From NCBI GenBank assembly GCA_018417955.1, contig JACTVC010000043.1, forward strand, positions 226,845 to 290,844: a stretch of 64,000 nt of DNA. Reading direction: 5' to 3'. Below are positions 32,789-44,660 of this stretch, in pieces. Position 1 is the stretch's first letter. Every line of letters begins with the position of its first letter. The notes under the pieces were generated by a model. That model was not told where the DNA came from. It saw only the letters and a list, made by a program, of their open reading frames with translations, and ran no database searches. A program made the translations under genes and the position numbers. The stretch is from Laccaria trichodermophora (taxonomy: Eukaryota; Basidiomycota; Agaricomycetes; Agaricales; Hydnangiaceae).

Positions 32789-34213
32789 TTACAGCAGCCC
32801 ACATTCCCTCAAATGGAGCTGAAGTAATATATCTTGAATCGCACTCAACACAACTATCATTCTTCGTTAGACCCTCACTGTGTAAAGAAAGAAGGAAAGG
32901 GGGAGACGTACACTTGATCTGCTGCGTATCCGTCGCACACGTATAATGTGCATAAATCTGCTTCGTCGCCGCGCTCTGGTTGAGGGAAACGAAACGGTGC
33001 AAGAGATAGTCGCATGCGGCGTCGTAGTTGTCCCCGCCTGTATAGTCGGGGAAGTAGTCGCCTAATGGTGAGCGCGGGAGTTTTTCGGCGAAAAGATCGA
33101 TTTTGTTTAGGAAGAGAATCTAAAAGGGTGTGAGAGGAGGATAGAGGGAAAGGGAGAGAGGGGACGTACGATTGATGTTTTGACGAACCATCGGGAGTTG
33201 CATATCGAGTCGAAGAGGGTGAGCGCTTCTTGCATGCGGTTCTATCAAGAAAGATTTGTGAGCGGTAAGAAGAGAAAAAAGAAGAAGAAAAAAAACATAC
33301 CACACTCTCATCCTCATACAACATCTGATCATACTCACTCAAGCTAACCAAAAACACCAACGCCGTCACATTCTCAAAACAATGTATCCACTTCTTCCTC
33401 TCACTCCTCTGTCCACCCACATCAAACAATTTATAAGTCAATTCCCCGACTTTAAACGTCGTCTCCGTAATCCCCGTCGTCTTCACCCTGCTTCGTAAGA
33501 TATCCTGGTCGCTAGGGATATAGTTCGTCGCAGCCATCCGATCGATCGAATTGAAATAGTATACTGCCGAATCGTTCAACTGGAACTCCCGGGAACGACG
33601 CACGGCTTCTTTGACGCCTGGGTCGCGCCAGAGGGAACGGACGGCGTCGACGACGTCCCGTGGGAGGATGTCGGCTTCGATTTGCATGGGGAGGGCCATG
33701 ATGGTTGCGCGGCGGGCGTCGTTTTGCGGGGCGAGGGTTAGGTCGAGTTGGGGGAGGGCTTCGAGGATTGCGCTTTGTTTGATGTTCGTTAGCTCACACA
33801 TACACACACATATACAGAACAAGGGGAGGGAGAGCGTACCGCATGGATTGAATGGTGTTTGAGAAGATGATTTCCTTGTACGAGTCCCTTTCGGAGTCGT
33901 TGTACCCGCCGTGGTGGATGAGCTTCATTTGCTTCAACACCGTTGACTGTGTTGATGTGTTGGTTGGCTATCAGGAGAAAAACAGATGGATGGACAAGAA
34001 CAGACCTTGCCGGATTCACCAGCCCCAAGTAACAGCATCTTGATCTCGTTCTTCGCCATCATACGGTCCCGCTTCAACTGGCTCTCAATTTCGTCGTTGC
34101 CTGTCCAGTAAACCAACGTCAATCACCCCAATCCTCACTCAAATTGATGAAAGGGGCAGCCACTTACGGGCCTTGGCCTCGTCGTCGACGCCTGATGATT
34201 GTACACAGCCCAT
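32789..34213 (-). CDS. Heterotrimeric G protein alpha subunit, group I (seven exons)
   Basis: Model complement(32789-32853, 32912-33119, 33170-33241, 33301-33772, 33840-33946, 34006-34100, 34168-34213): 1,065 bp, 354 residues, the usual G-alpha length. It begins MGCVQSS, fitting N-myristoylation at Gly2 and palmitoylation at Cys3. GTPase motifs: G1 GAGESGKS (split by intron 2), switch I RVKTTGI with the ADP-ribosylatable Arg, G3 [13 protein letters not shown]4 NKID, G5 TCATDT. The C terminus CGLL has Cys at -4, as in Gi-like and fungal group I subunits. All six introns are 49-67 bp with GT..AG ends. It would couple seven-helix receptors, such as pheromone receptors, to downstream signalling at the plasma membrane. 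All key residues are present, so it looks functional, unlike most neighbours. No direct partner gene is adjacent. Confidence 0.95.
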
Positions 34214-35240
34214 GGCAAAGATGAAAAGATAAAAGAGTGAAGAGGCGACGAAGAGAGGAAGGGAAGTAGAGGTGAGTAAGTAAGTTGTAGTAACCTGTCA
34301 AAAGGGCAGGAAGCGATGAATGACAGTAACAACCCGCCTTCCCCTTTCGGCTATAAAAAAAAAGATCATCAGATACATCAATATTATGCAATCAATCCCT
34401 CCTTCCACCCCTTTCTTCAGCTTTTGGGACATGTGTACTTCAAGCAATGGGCTTCATACGGATGTTAACGACTCACCCCCTTGTGCTATGTATATTCGAA
34501 AAAGCCGTTGGCACGAGTAAAGTCATTGTTCCAATTCAGCTCGATCGCTTCTCTTCCCTATTTCGGTCTATCTTCAACCAAATCCGTATCACATAGGTAC
34601 CCATTTTTGGTACCTTTTGGATTTAGGTGAAACATCTACCCTGGGCAGCCAATGTGCGCCTCCTCTGAACGCTTATTCTCGAGAGTCGATAATGTGAGAG
34701 TTGATCATGACGAGTCTGGTGAGCACGCTTGACGAGCTTGATGGAGGTCAATTGACGCAGGTAAACATATGATGTGCATGATGTGCAGCCAACTCATGTC
34801 CCGTGGTTAGTAATTGGATGTTGTCCAGGTGCTGTAGGGTGCTGTACCACCTATGTAAACACTTAGCGCTGATCCTCCATTCCAGGTTGACTTTTACCTA
34901 TCATATTCCAAGCTCCAAACCCTTATTCAAGTCCCCACGGGGTAACCGGGTACGTTTATATGTGTATCTCCTCCATTCAAATTGATTCAACCACTCATAA
35001 AATAAGCCGACGTCTCTCCGCCAGTAATATCCCGACAACGGTCCACGATCCCCGGAGAGAGCTCAAGGCTATCAACCGCTATCACGAACCAGATATTACA
35101 CAGCTAATGGCCTTTGCGAGTTTCGGCGTAGGGTCGAATTCAAGTTGTGCGACCACGAACGTGGGACCGAACTTGTGTTTATTTTAAATCTGAACCTCGA
35201 ACTTCAAGCTTCAAGGACGGAGGGACATTGCAAGCGGGCG
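34214..35240. promoter_or_regulatory. Upstream region of the G-alpha gene
   Basis: About 1 kb without coding signal. Just upstream of the ATG the minus strand is pyrimidine-rich (TTTTATCTTTTCATC..), common in basidiomycete promoters. No TATA box could be fixed. The promoter role is by position. Confidence 0.35.
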
Positions 35241-35249
35241 TCGCATCGC

Positions 35250-36750
35250 ATTGCCTTACGCCTCCATCACACCTCCGACTTTCAAGTTGTGACAAGTGTT
35301 TCAATGTCGGTTGTAAACGTGTTGAATGTAAGACGTTAGAATCACCGCTCCCCTTCAGCGTCAATACTTATTCGCATCCCGTCCGCGTCCTTCCTCAGGT
35401 TTGTGCTCATCCTCCCAGCACGGTATTTCAAACTCAGGGATCCTCGAGTTGATTGATATATGAGGTAGATCGACTATCAATATCCTAAGGCTGGGCATAG
35501 CTTCAATATTCCGGACCAATCATCCCCCGAGGTGATGTCGCTGAATGTAGGGTTGGTGAGTGATTACAATCACAGACTCCGCCCGGCGGAAGCTGATATG
35601 TACCGTCTTTAGGGTTCCCCGAAGGTGGAGAATATCTCGCGGTTGGCAATCTAGCGCTCAACGCTTACCTCTCACTCCCGACTGACATGAAGTAAAGTAT
35701 CAATTGAATATTCGACCTCATCTTTCACTGACTTCCCGGACATAGTATTGACAAGTCCAGATGGCCACAACGGCCCCCCAAGTCAATTGAATGGCACCGC
35801 TCCTCGGCTGCCAGTGCCCCTGTGTGTCGCCAGTCTCGGGCTGAAATGTCGCCGCTCAGCGCTGACACCATCAAAGAGGCTTTGAAGCTTGAGCTCGAGC
35901 TTACTTTTTCCAGATCATCCAGCTAAAGTGGATTCCCCCGACGCCGTGCACTACCCGATAGTACCTTCATTGCATTCCGAAGATGTCACGGCTGGCCAAT
36001 CTTAGTGCTCAGCGCTCACTCCCGACTTTGAATTATGACAGTCTTTCAATATCAATATGTAAATGCGCAGTGTTGAACGTAAGAGATTGGAATCGCCAGC
36101 CTTTTCAAGCTTCAGTACTTACTCGCCCCTTCCGTGTCCTCAGGCTTGTAATCATACTTCCGGTGGTTTGAAAAGGCATTTCAAACTCAGGGATCCCCGA
36201 GTTGGCATATGAGGGAGATCGACTATCAATATTGCAAGGCTAGCATCAATATTCCGGATCCATCATGCCCCGACTGAATGTAGGTTGGTGAGGGATAACA
36301 ATCACCGACTCCGTCCGGCGGAAGCTGATATGTACCGTCTTCAGGTTACAGCCCAGGCTGGTGTAATAACGAACGTATTTCTCGATGCTACACCCTATGG
36401 TACCCCGAAGGTAAATAGTATATCATGGTTGGCAATCTCAGCGCTCAGCGCTTCCCGCCGACTCCTGGCACTAGGTAAAGTATCAATTGAGTATTCGAGC
36501 TCATCTTTCACTAACATATTGAGTCCAGACTCTGGCTACAACGCCCCCATGTCAATCGAATGGCAACGCTCCTCGGCTGCCCCTGTGTGTCGCCTTGCTT
36601 TCCGAGGCTCAATTTAGTGTAATGTCACCGCTCAGCGCTGACAGAAAGGCTCTGAAGTTTGAGCTTACTAGTACTTTTCTCAGATCATCCAGCTCAAGTG
36701 GAACACTCTATGGCTACCCTTCAACACTTCTTGAATAATCTAGGTTTCGT
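35250..36750. repeat. Two-copy tandem duplication, unit about 750 bp
   Basis: The phrase tttcaaactcagggatcc occurs at 35427 and 36179 (752 bp apart). Flanking landmarks such as gcggaagctgatatgtaccgtctt, agtatcaattga and cgctcctcggctgcc recur in the same order. Copies have diverged by indels. No coding frame is conserved between them. Nature unknown; possibly duplicated remnants of an older element. Confidence 0.75.
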
Positions 36751-37787
36751 TCGCTAGCCTGACTTGCATCTTTTGGGATACGTCCGTGACGGTCCAGAAG
36801 GATAAGTGAGCGAAATTTTCCTCTGCGGCTGGCCCTGTGTCGTTTTTTAGATGGTCCTGCCCTTCCGATGTGGTACATTCGGAAGATGATGGCAAGGGAC
36901 CTATCTTTGCTACCTTGTCCAAGCCAGGCTACGGCTACGGCTTTGAATCAACTTCGTTCGACGTCGATGGCGATGTCCTTTTCTGTCCATCAAGACGGTA
37001 AGTGTCGATGAAGTGTCAATGTCAAATGTCGGTGTCAGCGTAGGACGCTATCAATCAAACTTGGGTGCACCGCATGGCTGCCATGGCGCCGATCTCAAAA
37101 TGTCAATTGTACCCTTTCATCGAGGGTTTCTTGGTCAAATCTCGGCGTTTGGGTGTCTGAAGTCATTCCTCCACCAGACAGCGCTGGCTCAAAGCAATTT
37201 AAACTCTCAAGCTGGCCTGTGTTTTTGAGGGGTTGTATATCGGCGGACGCATTTGTGTTTGAAAAGCCTGTTGGCAAAGCCATTGTTACGTATACGGCAT
37301 GTCATCCTCGTCAGCGCCTCTGGTAGTACCTAACCACGGCTCAAAGTGCCCGAAATCGATTCTCGAAGTGCAAATTGTCCCATTCGTGGCACTTCCCCTT
37401 TGTCTTCATTGCCGCTTGAAGTTGCAGCTATTTTGAATTTTCTTGTAGATTCTTTTGAGATTCTTTCGGTCTTTCTAGCCTGGAAGCTATCCTGCAAATC
37501 TCCCTGTCTTCCGGCCTACAACTAAACAACATTGCGCTATACATCCCTGACCCGATCGACCGAGAAAGAAACGCAACCGCCCAAGCGGCGCGAGAAACTC
37601 GCTGAGCAAATTATCATCTCCAACACGCGAGAATTTGCACGACCTGAAGACCGCGAGATAGGCTGCGGAGCGTCATGTTCTAACAATCATCTACAGACGT
37701 GTATATGGATTATTTAATGCGCAGATCCACAACAATAAAGCACATACCAAAAGTTCATCATCTATCACTGACAATTGGAAACCCATC
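36751..37787. other. Intergenic, no gene supported
   Basis: Between the 750-bp duplication and the 3' end of the glycosidase gene. Open frames of about 60-70 codons on both strands lack motifs. About 37700-37787 is probably the 3' UTR of the glycosidase gene. Confidence 0.4.
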
Positions 37788-39359
37788 CTACCCCACAAGC
37801 CCCACTAGCAATCCAGCTATCGCCAGACACCCCCACACCATACAGGGCTGCACAATCTCAGCCGCATTAGCCTTCTTGCTGGTGGAACCATCCGTATTAG
37901 CCCCCTTAGAACCAGCCGCTACCCAATCCTTCCACGCAGCATGCATCTCAATGACGAAAGCCTGGGCTTCTGGGCTTTCGCTCCCTTCTTGACCATATGA
38001 GAGAGGATTTACCACAGGGAGCAACCACCCGTCGGGGGTGAAATGGGTATAGTTTTCCAGGGTATTTGTGTCGGTTCCCGTAGAGTTGAGAAGTGTTTTC
38101 CGAGACTGCTCTGCCGCGGGAACATGAGATTGATCGCCCGCGATAACGGCGAGACGGTAGACTGTGCTTGCGATGATCGCAGTAGAAGACGCGTCGTAAA
38201 AGTTCCCTGGAGCTGTTGCTGATTGGTTTGCGTAGTTTGTGAAGATGTTCGTAGAGTCCTTCTTCGTGTGTTAAAAGGTATGAAAAGTAGCCGGGGGAGA
38301 TACTAACGAGCGTCGCGTAAATTCCGCTGTGAATCTCGCCCACCCAGGTAATCAGATCGTTTTGTTCGCTTTTCATCGTATTTGCATATTCCGATTGACG
38401 AATGGTGGCAAGAACACGGAGCATTCCGGCTGCTGCCCATCCGTTTCCTAAAGGTGTGTTAGCTTGAACTTTTGTTTGTCAACAACATCCTCACCTGTGG
38501 ACCAATATCCATCGTCGTTGCCGCTGGTGCCAAGCAGTACGTGCTTCCACATGTTGGCGGTCGGATCGCGCAGATAACTGCGATAGAGCTTTATCTGGGT
38601 ATATGACTCCTCGAGGAGTGTCCGATTCTGCGTAATAACGCCGTAATACGCGAGAAAAGGGGGCACCATGTACACAAAGTCACTCCTACGGTCAGGCAGT
38701 TAAGCAAACTTTAGGGTAATCATCAACGTCATAATCACGCACCACAGCTGTACCGTGGACACACGGTGGGAGATGGCGCCGTCGCTCGTTCGCGGTACCT
38801 TCTGGAGCAGAAAGTCCAGCTGATCCTTCGCTGCACCACCGTAATCGAGCTGGCCACCGTCCTGGCCCGTCCAGTTCGCCAACAAAACGCTCACGCCGAT
38901 CGAAGCTGGATCAGCCGCACTGCCGTCCTGTATCAGAGGCTGTGGACCGACCGTGTCGTTGTTTGATTGTGCTCGACCTTGAACGATTGATCGTGCGATG
39001 GCGAAAAAGGGTGACATGGGGTCAACAAGGTTCTGTTCGACAGATGTGGGTGGAGGGAGAGAGGTATTGGAGAAGACAGAGTAGGTGGTTGCATTCAGCT
39101 CTAGAATGGCTTCTGAACGGGTGCCGAGTTCCCAGCTGGGATGTTTTCATTAGTGATAGCTGGATGGAATGATAAAATTTTCATAGTTATACCTCAAGTT
39201 AGCCCCACCGGCTAGTCTCCCGCTGATTAGATTTATCTGCGCGTCTGAAAGAATTTGTGCGGACGTGGAGCTTGAGTACATGATCCAAGGGCTCAGGAAG
39301 GTCACGGAAAAACGTCGAGTCCATGGAGAGTTACGACCAACCGGGTTGAATAACCACAT
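37788..39359 (-). CDS. Six-hairpin glycosidase-like protein (GH88/GH105-type fold), possible GPI anchor
   Basis: Model complement(37788-38261, 38308-38447, 38495-38685, 38743-39135, 39193-39359): 1,365 bp, 454 residues, all introns 46-57 bp with GT..AG ends. Hallmarks of the (alpha/alpha)6 family: WSDFVYMVPPFLAYYGV, LYRSYLRDPTANMWKH, GYWSTGNGWAAAGMLRVLA and FYDASSTAIIASTVYRLA. Family members act on unsaturated uronyl or rhamnogalacturonan oligosaccharides, but many basidiomycete homologues are untested, so the substrate is open. The N terminus (RRFSVTFLSPWIMYSSSTSA) may be a signal peptide. The C terminus ends in a hydrophobic stretch (about 20 residues, ..AIAGLLVGLVG) after a Gly/Ser/Asn-rich segment, fitting a GPI-attachment signal. 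It probably acts outside the cell, at the wall or membrane. The start codon is the weakest part: other Met codons lie nearby. Confidence 0.85.
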
Positions 39360-40858
39360 ACAATACCGTACGTTTCTTGAGCACGACCCCGGCTCAAAAG
39401 AAAAATATGAGGTCAATCGAAGAGAGAGGCCGTCTCAAGCTTTCAAACGCAGCGTCAAGTCACCCGCAGGGGTTGTCGTCGGGATACCAAGAAGGCTGGC
39501 CTGTTATCGAGATGGAGCACGGCAGAAAACAACCCAGAAGGACATGAATTTGAGGCGATTCTGCTGGTGAAGATCGTGAACGTTTTTCGGTATCCGGGCT
39601 CTTAGCATTACGATTTGTGATGATATAAGGTCTATTCCGTTTGCTGAGGCAAAATGTCGGAAATTCCTAACCGTTGATCGGCCTCCTGCTACCACAAGCT
39701 TCAAGTGCCGTGGTAGTAAAATTTGGCAATCAAAGTGGACTTTCCGGAGCCGGAAATATCGCAATGCCCACATCGGTGGGTAAGTAATCAAGAGGAGGGG
39801 CGTGGGGTAGGGAAAAGGCTGACGCAGGTCGCGCAGATAAACAGCAATTTTCGAGCCCGGATACCTAAGGCAAGGGTTCACTTGACTTCGCTCATGACCG
39901 AATTTCGTCCGGAATACCGCGTTTTCTTGCCAATCAAGGAGGACGGTGAGCCGACAAGGAACACATACGAACAACAGCGGCTGCTGCGATTCACTCGCCA
40001 AGCTATTTTGAAATTTGTGTATTCGATGGCCTCAGGTTATTGGCCCTCCAGGTTCGCGGACGTTACAGCATTGGCTTTCTCCGAGTTTTTATTACGACGC
40101 GACCGCCATGCTTTCCTGGCAAGTAGATCTAATAGGATTCACCTAGTGGGTTGTATGGAAGGTTGTTATACGCTGATGGGGGGTTGAACGGGTAAGGTGA
40201 CAGATAATCATGAGATGTGTGTTTCGGTACCGGTACAGCCTAGAGGCAGGGAGTACGTTTGGAATCCACTGGGAAAGTAATGCCGTTTGTGGTCACAATC
40301 CGGCCACTGACTGTGGAGGCCATGCGGCTGGAGATTGAAGGTTTGCTGATTGCCGAAGTGGTTTGCACCGAAGTAATACCTTCCCTTGTCGTGGGTGAAA
40401 TGGAAAATTGACGGCTCTTCCCGATCTACTCACATGATAGCTGACCCGTATGTGTTTAAATCAGAGTTGACGGACTCTTCATCGTCAAGAATCAAAGATA
40501 GGGTTGTATGAAAGATATCTTCGTTGTATGAAAGACGGTAAAGGATTGAAAGATGGGGGCGATTCACTTGAGGCGCTACAGATGTCTGAATCTTCTTCTG
40601 TTGTGAAATAACTGCTGCATCATATCCATATTTGCTACCCTTTTCGAGTGATATTGGTTTTCGTTTTCATCGGTTTTGTTGAGGTGGAGGTTGAGTGGAG
40701 GGCCAAATTGAAGAGGCTCAGAGAAAAGATTACAACATGTTACCTGACGACGACAAGAGTCATTGAGCTCCGTCCTCTGCGTTTGTGTTGTAAATTGGCT
40801 GTAAAGGACCAACCAAAATCAGAGATATAGAAAAAAGCCTTCGGGGATAAATAACGAT
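39360..40858. other. Intergenic, two overlapping uncharacterised open frames
   Basis: Overlapping open frames at 39504-40001 (minus, 165 codons) and 39723-40187 (plus, 154 codons) have no motif I recognise. At most one can be real and neither is supported. About 40200-40850 is non-coding to my reading. The glycosidase promoter lies at the left edge. Confidence 0.35.
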
Positions 40859-40954
40859 TGCATTAAGAGGGAATCAAACCCCCGGGGGGTCGAAACAATA
40901 AGACTTGCTCTCGGAATCTGGCAACGACCCAGGTTACCACTACCCCATTGATGC
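40859..40954 (-). tRNA. tRNA-Gly (GCC) with a 25-nt intron
   Basis: Minus strand folds as a complete cloverleaf. Acceptor GCATCAA/TTAATGC (one C-A mismatch at pair 5) with discriminator A; D stem GGGT/ACCT around AGTGGTA; anticodon stem GGTCG/CGACC; loop TT-GCC-A..T; variable CCCC; T stem GGGGG/CCCTC (one G-T) with loop TTTGATT. The anticodon GCC reads Gly codons GGC/GGU. A 25-nt intron (40894-40918) sits at the canonical 37/38 position. Mature length is 71 nt plus CCA. The acceptor mismatch and TTTGATT loop are slightly off-consensus, so a pseudogene is possible, but all other stems pair. Confidence 0.78.
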
Positions 40955-41069
40955 CTACTGATATTATCCATTTTGGCTATCCAGAGAGATATTTGAAAGG
41001 ACCCTCATCGTGCTGAGTACGTTCTCGAAGTTCACTGCTTTTAAAGGCAGTTTTATGAATGATTGGTAA

Positions 41070-42118
41070 ATGATTTCGTGCAGTAGCCGCAACTTGAGTC
41101 ATGCCTTTGCGTCATTTTATAGGATTCGCGGAGCGCCCAGTAGAGTTCCAAATGTTACGGTGATCCCAGACGGCGTCCACCCCAGCGTGGCTCTCGAACG
41201 CCCCAGCAGCAAAAAGGCCACGTTCTACTGCGTCGAATCCTTCCCTCTGAGTCACGGACTACTGCGTCCTTTTTTTGTCTTGCGTTCTCCCCCCGAACAT
41301 GCCCACACTGACACGTTGCATACAGTGCATGGTCAGTCGAGGAAGACATGTCGAGACTCCAACCACGAAATCGAGTCGTTCGTCTCGGAGCCCCACAAAA
41401 AGTCGTCAATGGTATTGTATTGCTCTGGACCCTTCAACGTGGCTCGTGGAGAAAGAGGCTATGACCCAGCATAGAGCGGGCATGGAGGAAAACGCTGAGG
41501 TGGAACACCTTGCAGAGACGGAGGATGGAAAAGATGAAGGGTTGCGTTATCTTTTATCGACGTCGGTGACATCCTGATCCCTTGATTTACTAGGCAAGAA
41601 ACAAGCGAAGAGGAAACACGACGGACGATGCTTCTGCATCTGGCAAAGAAAGAAAGAGGGGAAGGAATCCACAAGGAAGGCCAAAGCCACCAATTGCAAT
41701 GGCCATGGAGCCTCTAAACGTTCCAAACCTCGATGGTTAAGTCCGAGGATGGAGGTGAAGCTGATTTTGCGCTGAAGCTTTTCGCGAGCAATCAAAGAGA
41801 CCACAAGGATGACCGTAAGGTTTAGAAGAAGGTACTTCAAGGTCTCTTCTGTAAGAAGACTAAGATGAGCACCAAATACTTCAGAACAACATGAAATTCG
41901 CTCTCAAACAACTGACTCACACCGTTCAAGCCACCCCCTATCCAACACCGGCCACGCTCGCCTCCTCCCCACCTAACACTTTTTCGCCCTCTGCCCCTTC
42001 ATCACCCTTTTCCTCATCCAACATCTCTTCGCCGGCTGCACCGACACCCCAGAACCCCAAGACGCTCCCTCCCACAGTGGTCACTCCTGGGAGCGCTCTG
42101 GTCCTATGTCGCTTGTAA
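41070..42118 (+). pseudogene. F2 family, copy A (unknown protein)
   Basis: Unrecognised family with three copies here. Blocks in order: HPSVALERPSSKKATFYCVESFPLSHG (41190-41260), ALDPSTWLVEKEAM (about 41425), an acidic linker, a Lys-rich tract starting GKKQAKRKHDG (41600-41720), then MKFALKQLTHTVQ and a Pro/Ser-rich tail (SPSAPSSPFSSSNISSP, 41890-42118). The same blocks recur on the minus strand at 51177-53600. Frames change between blocks; one change could be a very short intron (GTGACATCC..TTTACTAG). Both strands show conserved open frames in the first block, and the direction is set by the Lys-rich and Pro/Ser-rich tail. Not assignable to a function; possibly a mobile-element gene, given its copy number. 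Confidence 0.45.
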
Positions 42119-42289
42119 CGCGTTGGTGGGGCATTGACGCGCGTTTGATGATAGTGATTGGAATAGTCAGTTGGGGTGTATGGGGTTGCTGCTGCTGCTG
42201 TGGTCGTAGTGGTGGTAGAAAACGTAGAGTCTTGGACGTAGAAGCAGGAGTGACCCAGTCACGTAGAAACACGCAAAAGCGCATCAACA

Positions 42290-42990
42290 ACCCCCACAAC
42301 CACGCTCTCGGCTACATCGAGGTGCATGAGCGAGATACAACTGAACGTTGGCCCGACCAAGGCGGAGGAGGTACCTGATTTGAGGAGGGGTTCAAACCCT
42401 CATGCACGAAAGGAAAGTGACTCTTGAGAGGAGTGGTCGTATATAGAGGGATCGTCTTGTTTTAAATGGAAGTAAGATCGTGAAAAGACAAATACAGAGA
42501 GAAAGAGCATACGTGAACGATGCCTTCCCCAGCGAGATGCACCACTCCTTCCCGGCTTCAACTATCTGCATTCCCGGAGAACTTCTTCGCGATGATGGAT
42601 TCTGCCTTGCTCTCCCTGCGGATACGAGTTTGTCCGCCAATACGAGGTCCATGTGGATAGTGAGTATCTGGTGTGTGAGGAGGGTGAGCAGGGCAGGGTG
42701 TTCGCGCACAGAGCCCAGCAGGACGTTTGGGAATGGGTGAGGACATCACTGTCCTCTGTGGAAACTTCGTCTGCACCGGTGTTGTGTATTGAGTTAGCCT
42801 TTTCATCCGCCCTACGCTCTGCATCGCACGCCCCACGTCCTTCAAGTTGGGCAACCTCGCCACCGCCTCCCTTGTAATCCTTAACCCTAATCGACTCCCC
42901 TTCTATTAGTCGCCACTTCCACCCCCGTTGTCCGGTCCAAGCTTGACGAGAGGAAGTGAATGAAAAGTTGCAGAGATCGGTGTGTCGAGT
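42290..42990 (-). pseudogene. R1 family, copy 2 (partial)
   Basis: Minus-strand similarity to the R1 blocks LTHQILTIHMDLVLADK and the preceding segment, ending near 42290 with the conserved tail seen also at 30090-30170. Frames are broken and the 5' blocks are missing or unrecognisable. Function unknown, as for other copies. Confidence 0.45.
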
Positions 42991-43129
42991 TCTTCTGCGA
43001 ATGGCCTAGGCCTGAGGGTAGAACCTAGGAGTGGTCCCATCCCTGTTCGCATTCTTTGACAAGCCATTGAACTTTCTCGCAAGCTGAAAGCAGGCCGCCT
43101 TTTGCGAGAATGTAGGATGTGAAGCATCA

Positions 43130-43440
43130 TGCATCAGGCCTTTGTGTCATATCAAACTTTTATAGAATTTGCGAATCGCCGAGTAGAGTTCCGAATGTTA
43201 CGATGACTGTGGGTGATAGCAGCAATTGCAGAACGAGTGGCGGGGGGGGAGAGCTGGGATAGTCAGGACATTGGCAAGCTCAGGAGAGGTGCGCGCCATG
43301 GCCCGGAATGGTGAGCCTCGTCACGTTGAGTGCTTCCAATGGTCCTTATCTATGGCTAAGTCGTGGACAGAGACGACAACGACCCCAGCATGGCTCTCGA
43401 ACGCCCGAGCAGCAAAAAGGGCATGTTCTAGGCCACCAAT
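43130..43440 (+). pseudogene. F2 family, copy C (5' fragment only)
   Basis: Matches 41100-41220: the phrase cgccgagtagagttccgaatgttac, then a segment reading PAWLSNARAAK in one frame (equivalent to HPSVALERPSSKK). It stops abruptly near 43440, where R1 sequence begins, so an R1 insertion or deletion removed the rest. Confidence 0.4.
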
Positions 43441-43479
43441 TGAAATGGGAATGGATCAACGTCTTGCCCATTTCATACT

Positions 43480-44660
43480 CCGGCATCTGTGCCCCCTCCC
43501 CACATAAGTGCACACAACCACGCGCTCGGCTACATCGCGGTGCGTGAGCAGGATACAACTGAAACATTGGCCCGGCTGGCAAGGATGAGGAGATACTGAA
43601 ACAATGAGAGGCTTGAACCCTCGTGCACGAAGGAAAGTACCTCTTCAGAGGGGTATTTGTACATAGGTATAGCGGATCACCTGGTTTTACCTTCATAGTG
43701 CAAGTCAGTTCGTGACAAGGTGAATGCTCAAAGAGAATGAACATACGCGGACGTCGCACAACCCCCCTTCCGCGCGCCTTGCCCAACGAGATGTATCGTC
43801 ACTTCCTGACTTCTATGTGTATTCCGGACGGACTTCTTCATGATGATGAGTTCTGTCTTGCTGGGTATGAGATCTAATGCACCCTGCGAGACGAGCTTGT
43901 CCGCCAACGCGAGGTCCACGTGGATTGTGAGTATCTGGTGTGTGATGATGGTGGGATCTCCATGCACAGAACCCAGCAGGATAATTTGCCAACTTTGAGA
44001 GAGATCGAGAAGGTGTGAATGGGTGGTAGAGAGGTTTGCCCGCCATCAGCTCGAACATCTCTTTGTCCGAGAGGGTAGCTAGTTTGGAGAGCGGCCAGAG
44101 TTCTATCACTTGGGCGACCCATTTCAAGCGGTGTCGAGTTGATTGCTCAACGGGGCAATTTGGAGTGAGTGCACCACTGTCGTCTGCGGACACTATGTCT
44201 GCATTGGTGTTGCTTTGGATTTAGCAAACCGCCACATCCGCCCTACTGCACACCCCACGTCTTGGGTAACGTCACGCCCACTTTCAAGGGTGTAGGTTCT
44301 CCCGTCGTCGGGTCCAAAAACTGAGGAGAGGAAATGAGTGAAAAGTTGCAGAGCTCAGTCGTGTTCACTGGTATACTGCGTTTTGCAGGGTTCTGCTACT
44401 AGACATGAAGGCCTGAAAGCCTGATGGGTGAGCCTGGGAGTGTGTCCGTGCTAGAATTAAATGCAAAGTATGTCCGTCCCGTAAGCCAAACGTCGAGGTC
44501 AACGAGCTGGTCCCAGTCTATGAGCTCCAGTTGGCATTCCCGGACGGGCTATTGAATGTTCGTGCATGGTGAAGGCAGGCCGCCTCATACAATCGGGACC
44601 ATTAGCTGCATCGCGGGCGTTTGCAGCTCTCAAAGCTGATGATTCGCATGTATACATCAT
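43480..44660 (-). pseudogene. R1 family, copy 3
   Basis: Minus-strand block RLKWVAQVIELWPLSKLATLSDKEM is joined directly, in one frame, to an upstream MSADDSGALTPNCPVEQSTRH segment (44193 downward), showing that these two R1 blocks were one exon. Later parts (about 43500-43960) keep only DNA similarity. The upstream edge near 44580-44660 resembles the R1 5' edge of the other copies. Broken frames; function unknown. Confidence 0.45.

Noticed and set aside
32875..33822. Single-exon 315-codon reading of the G-alpha region
   Set aside because: It reads through two introns. The spliced model gives the full 354-residue G-alpha with all motifs.
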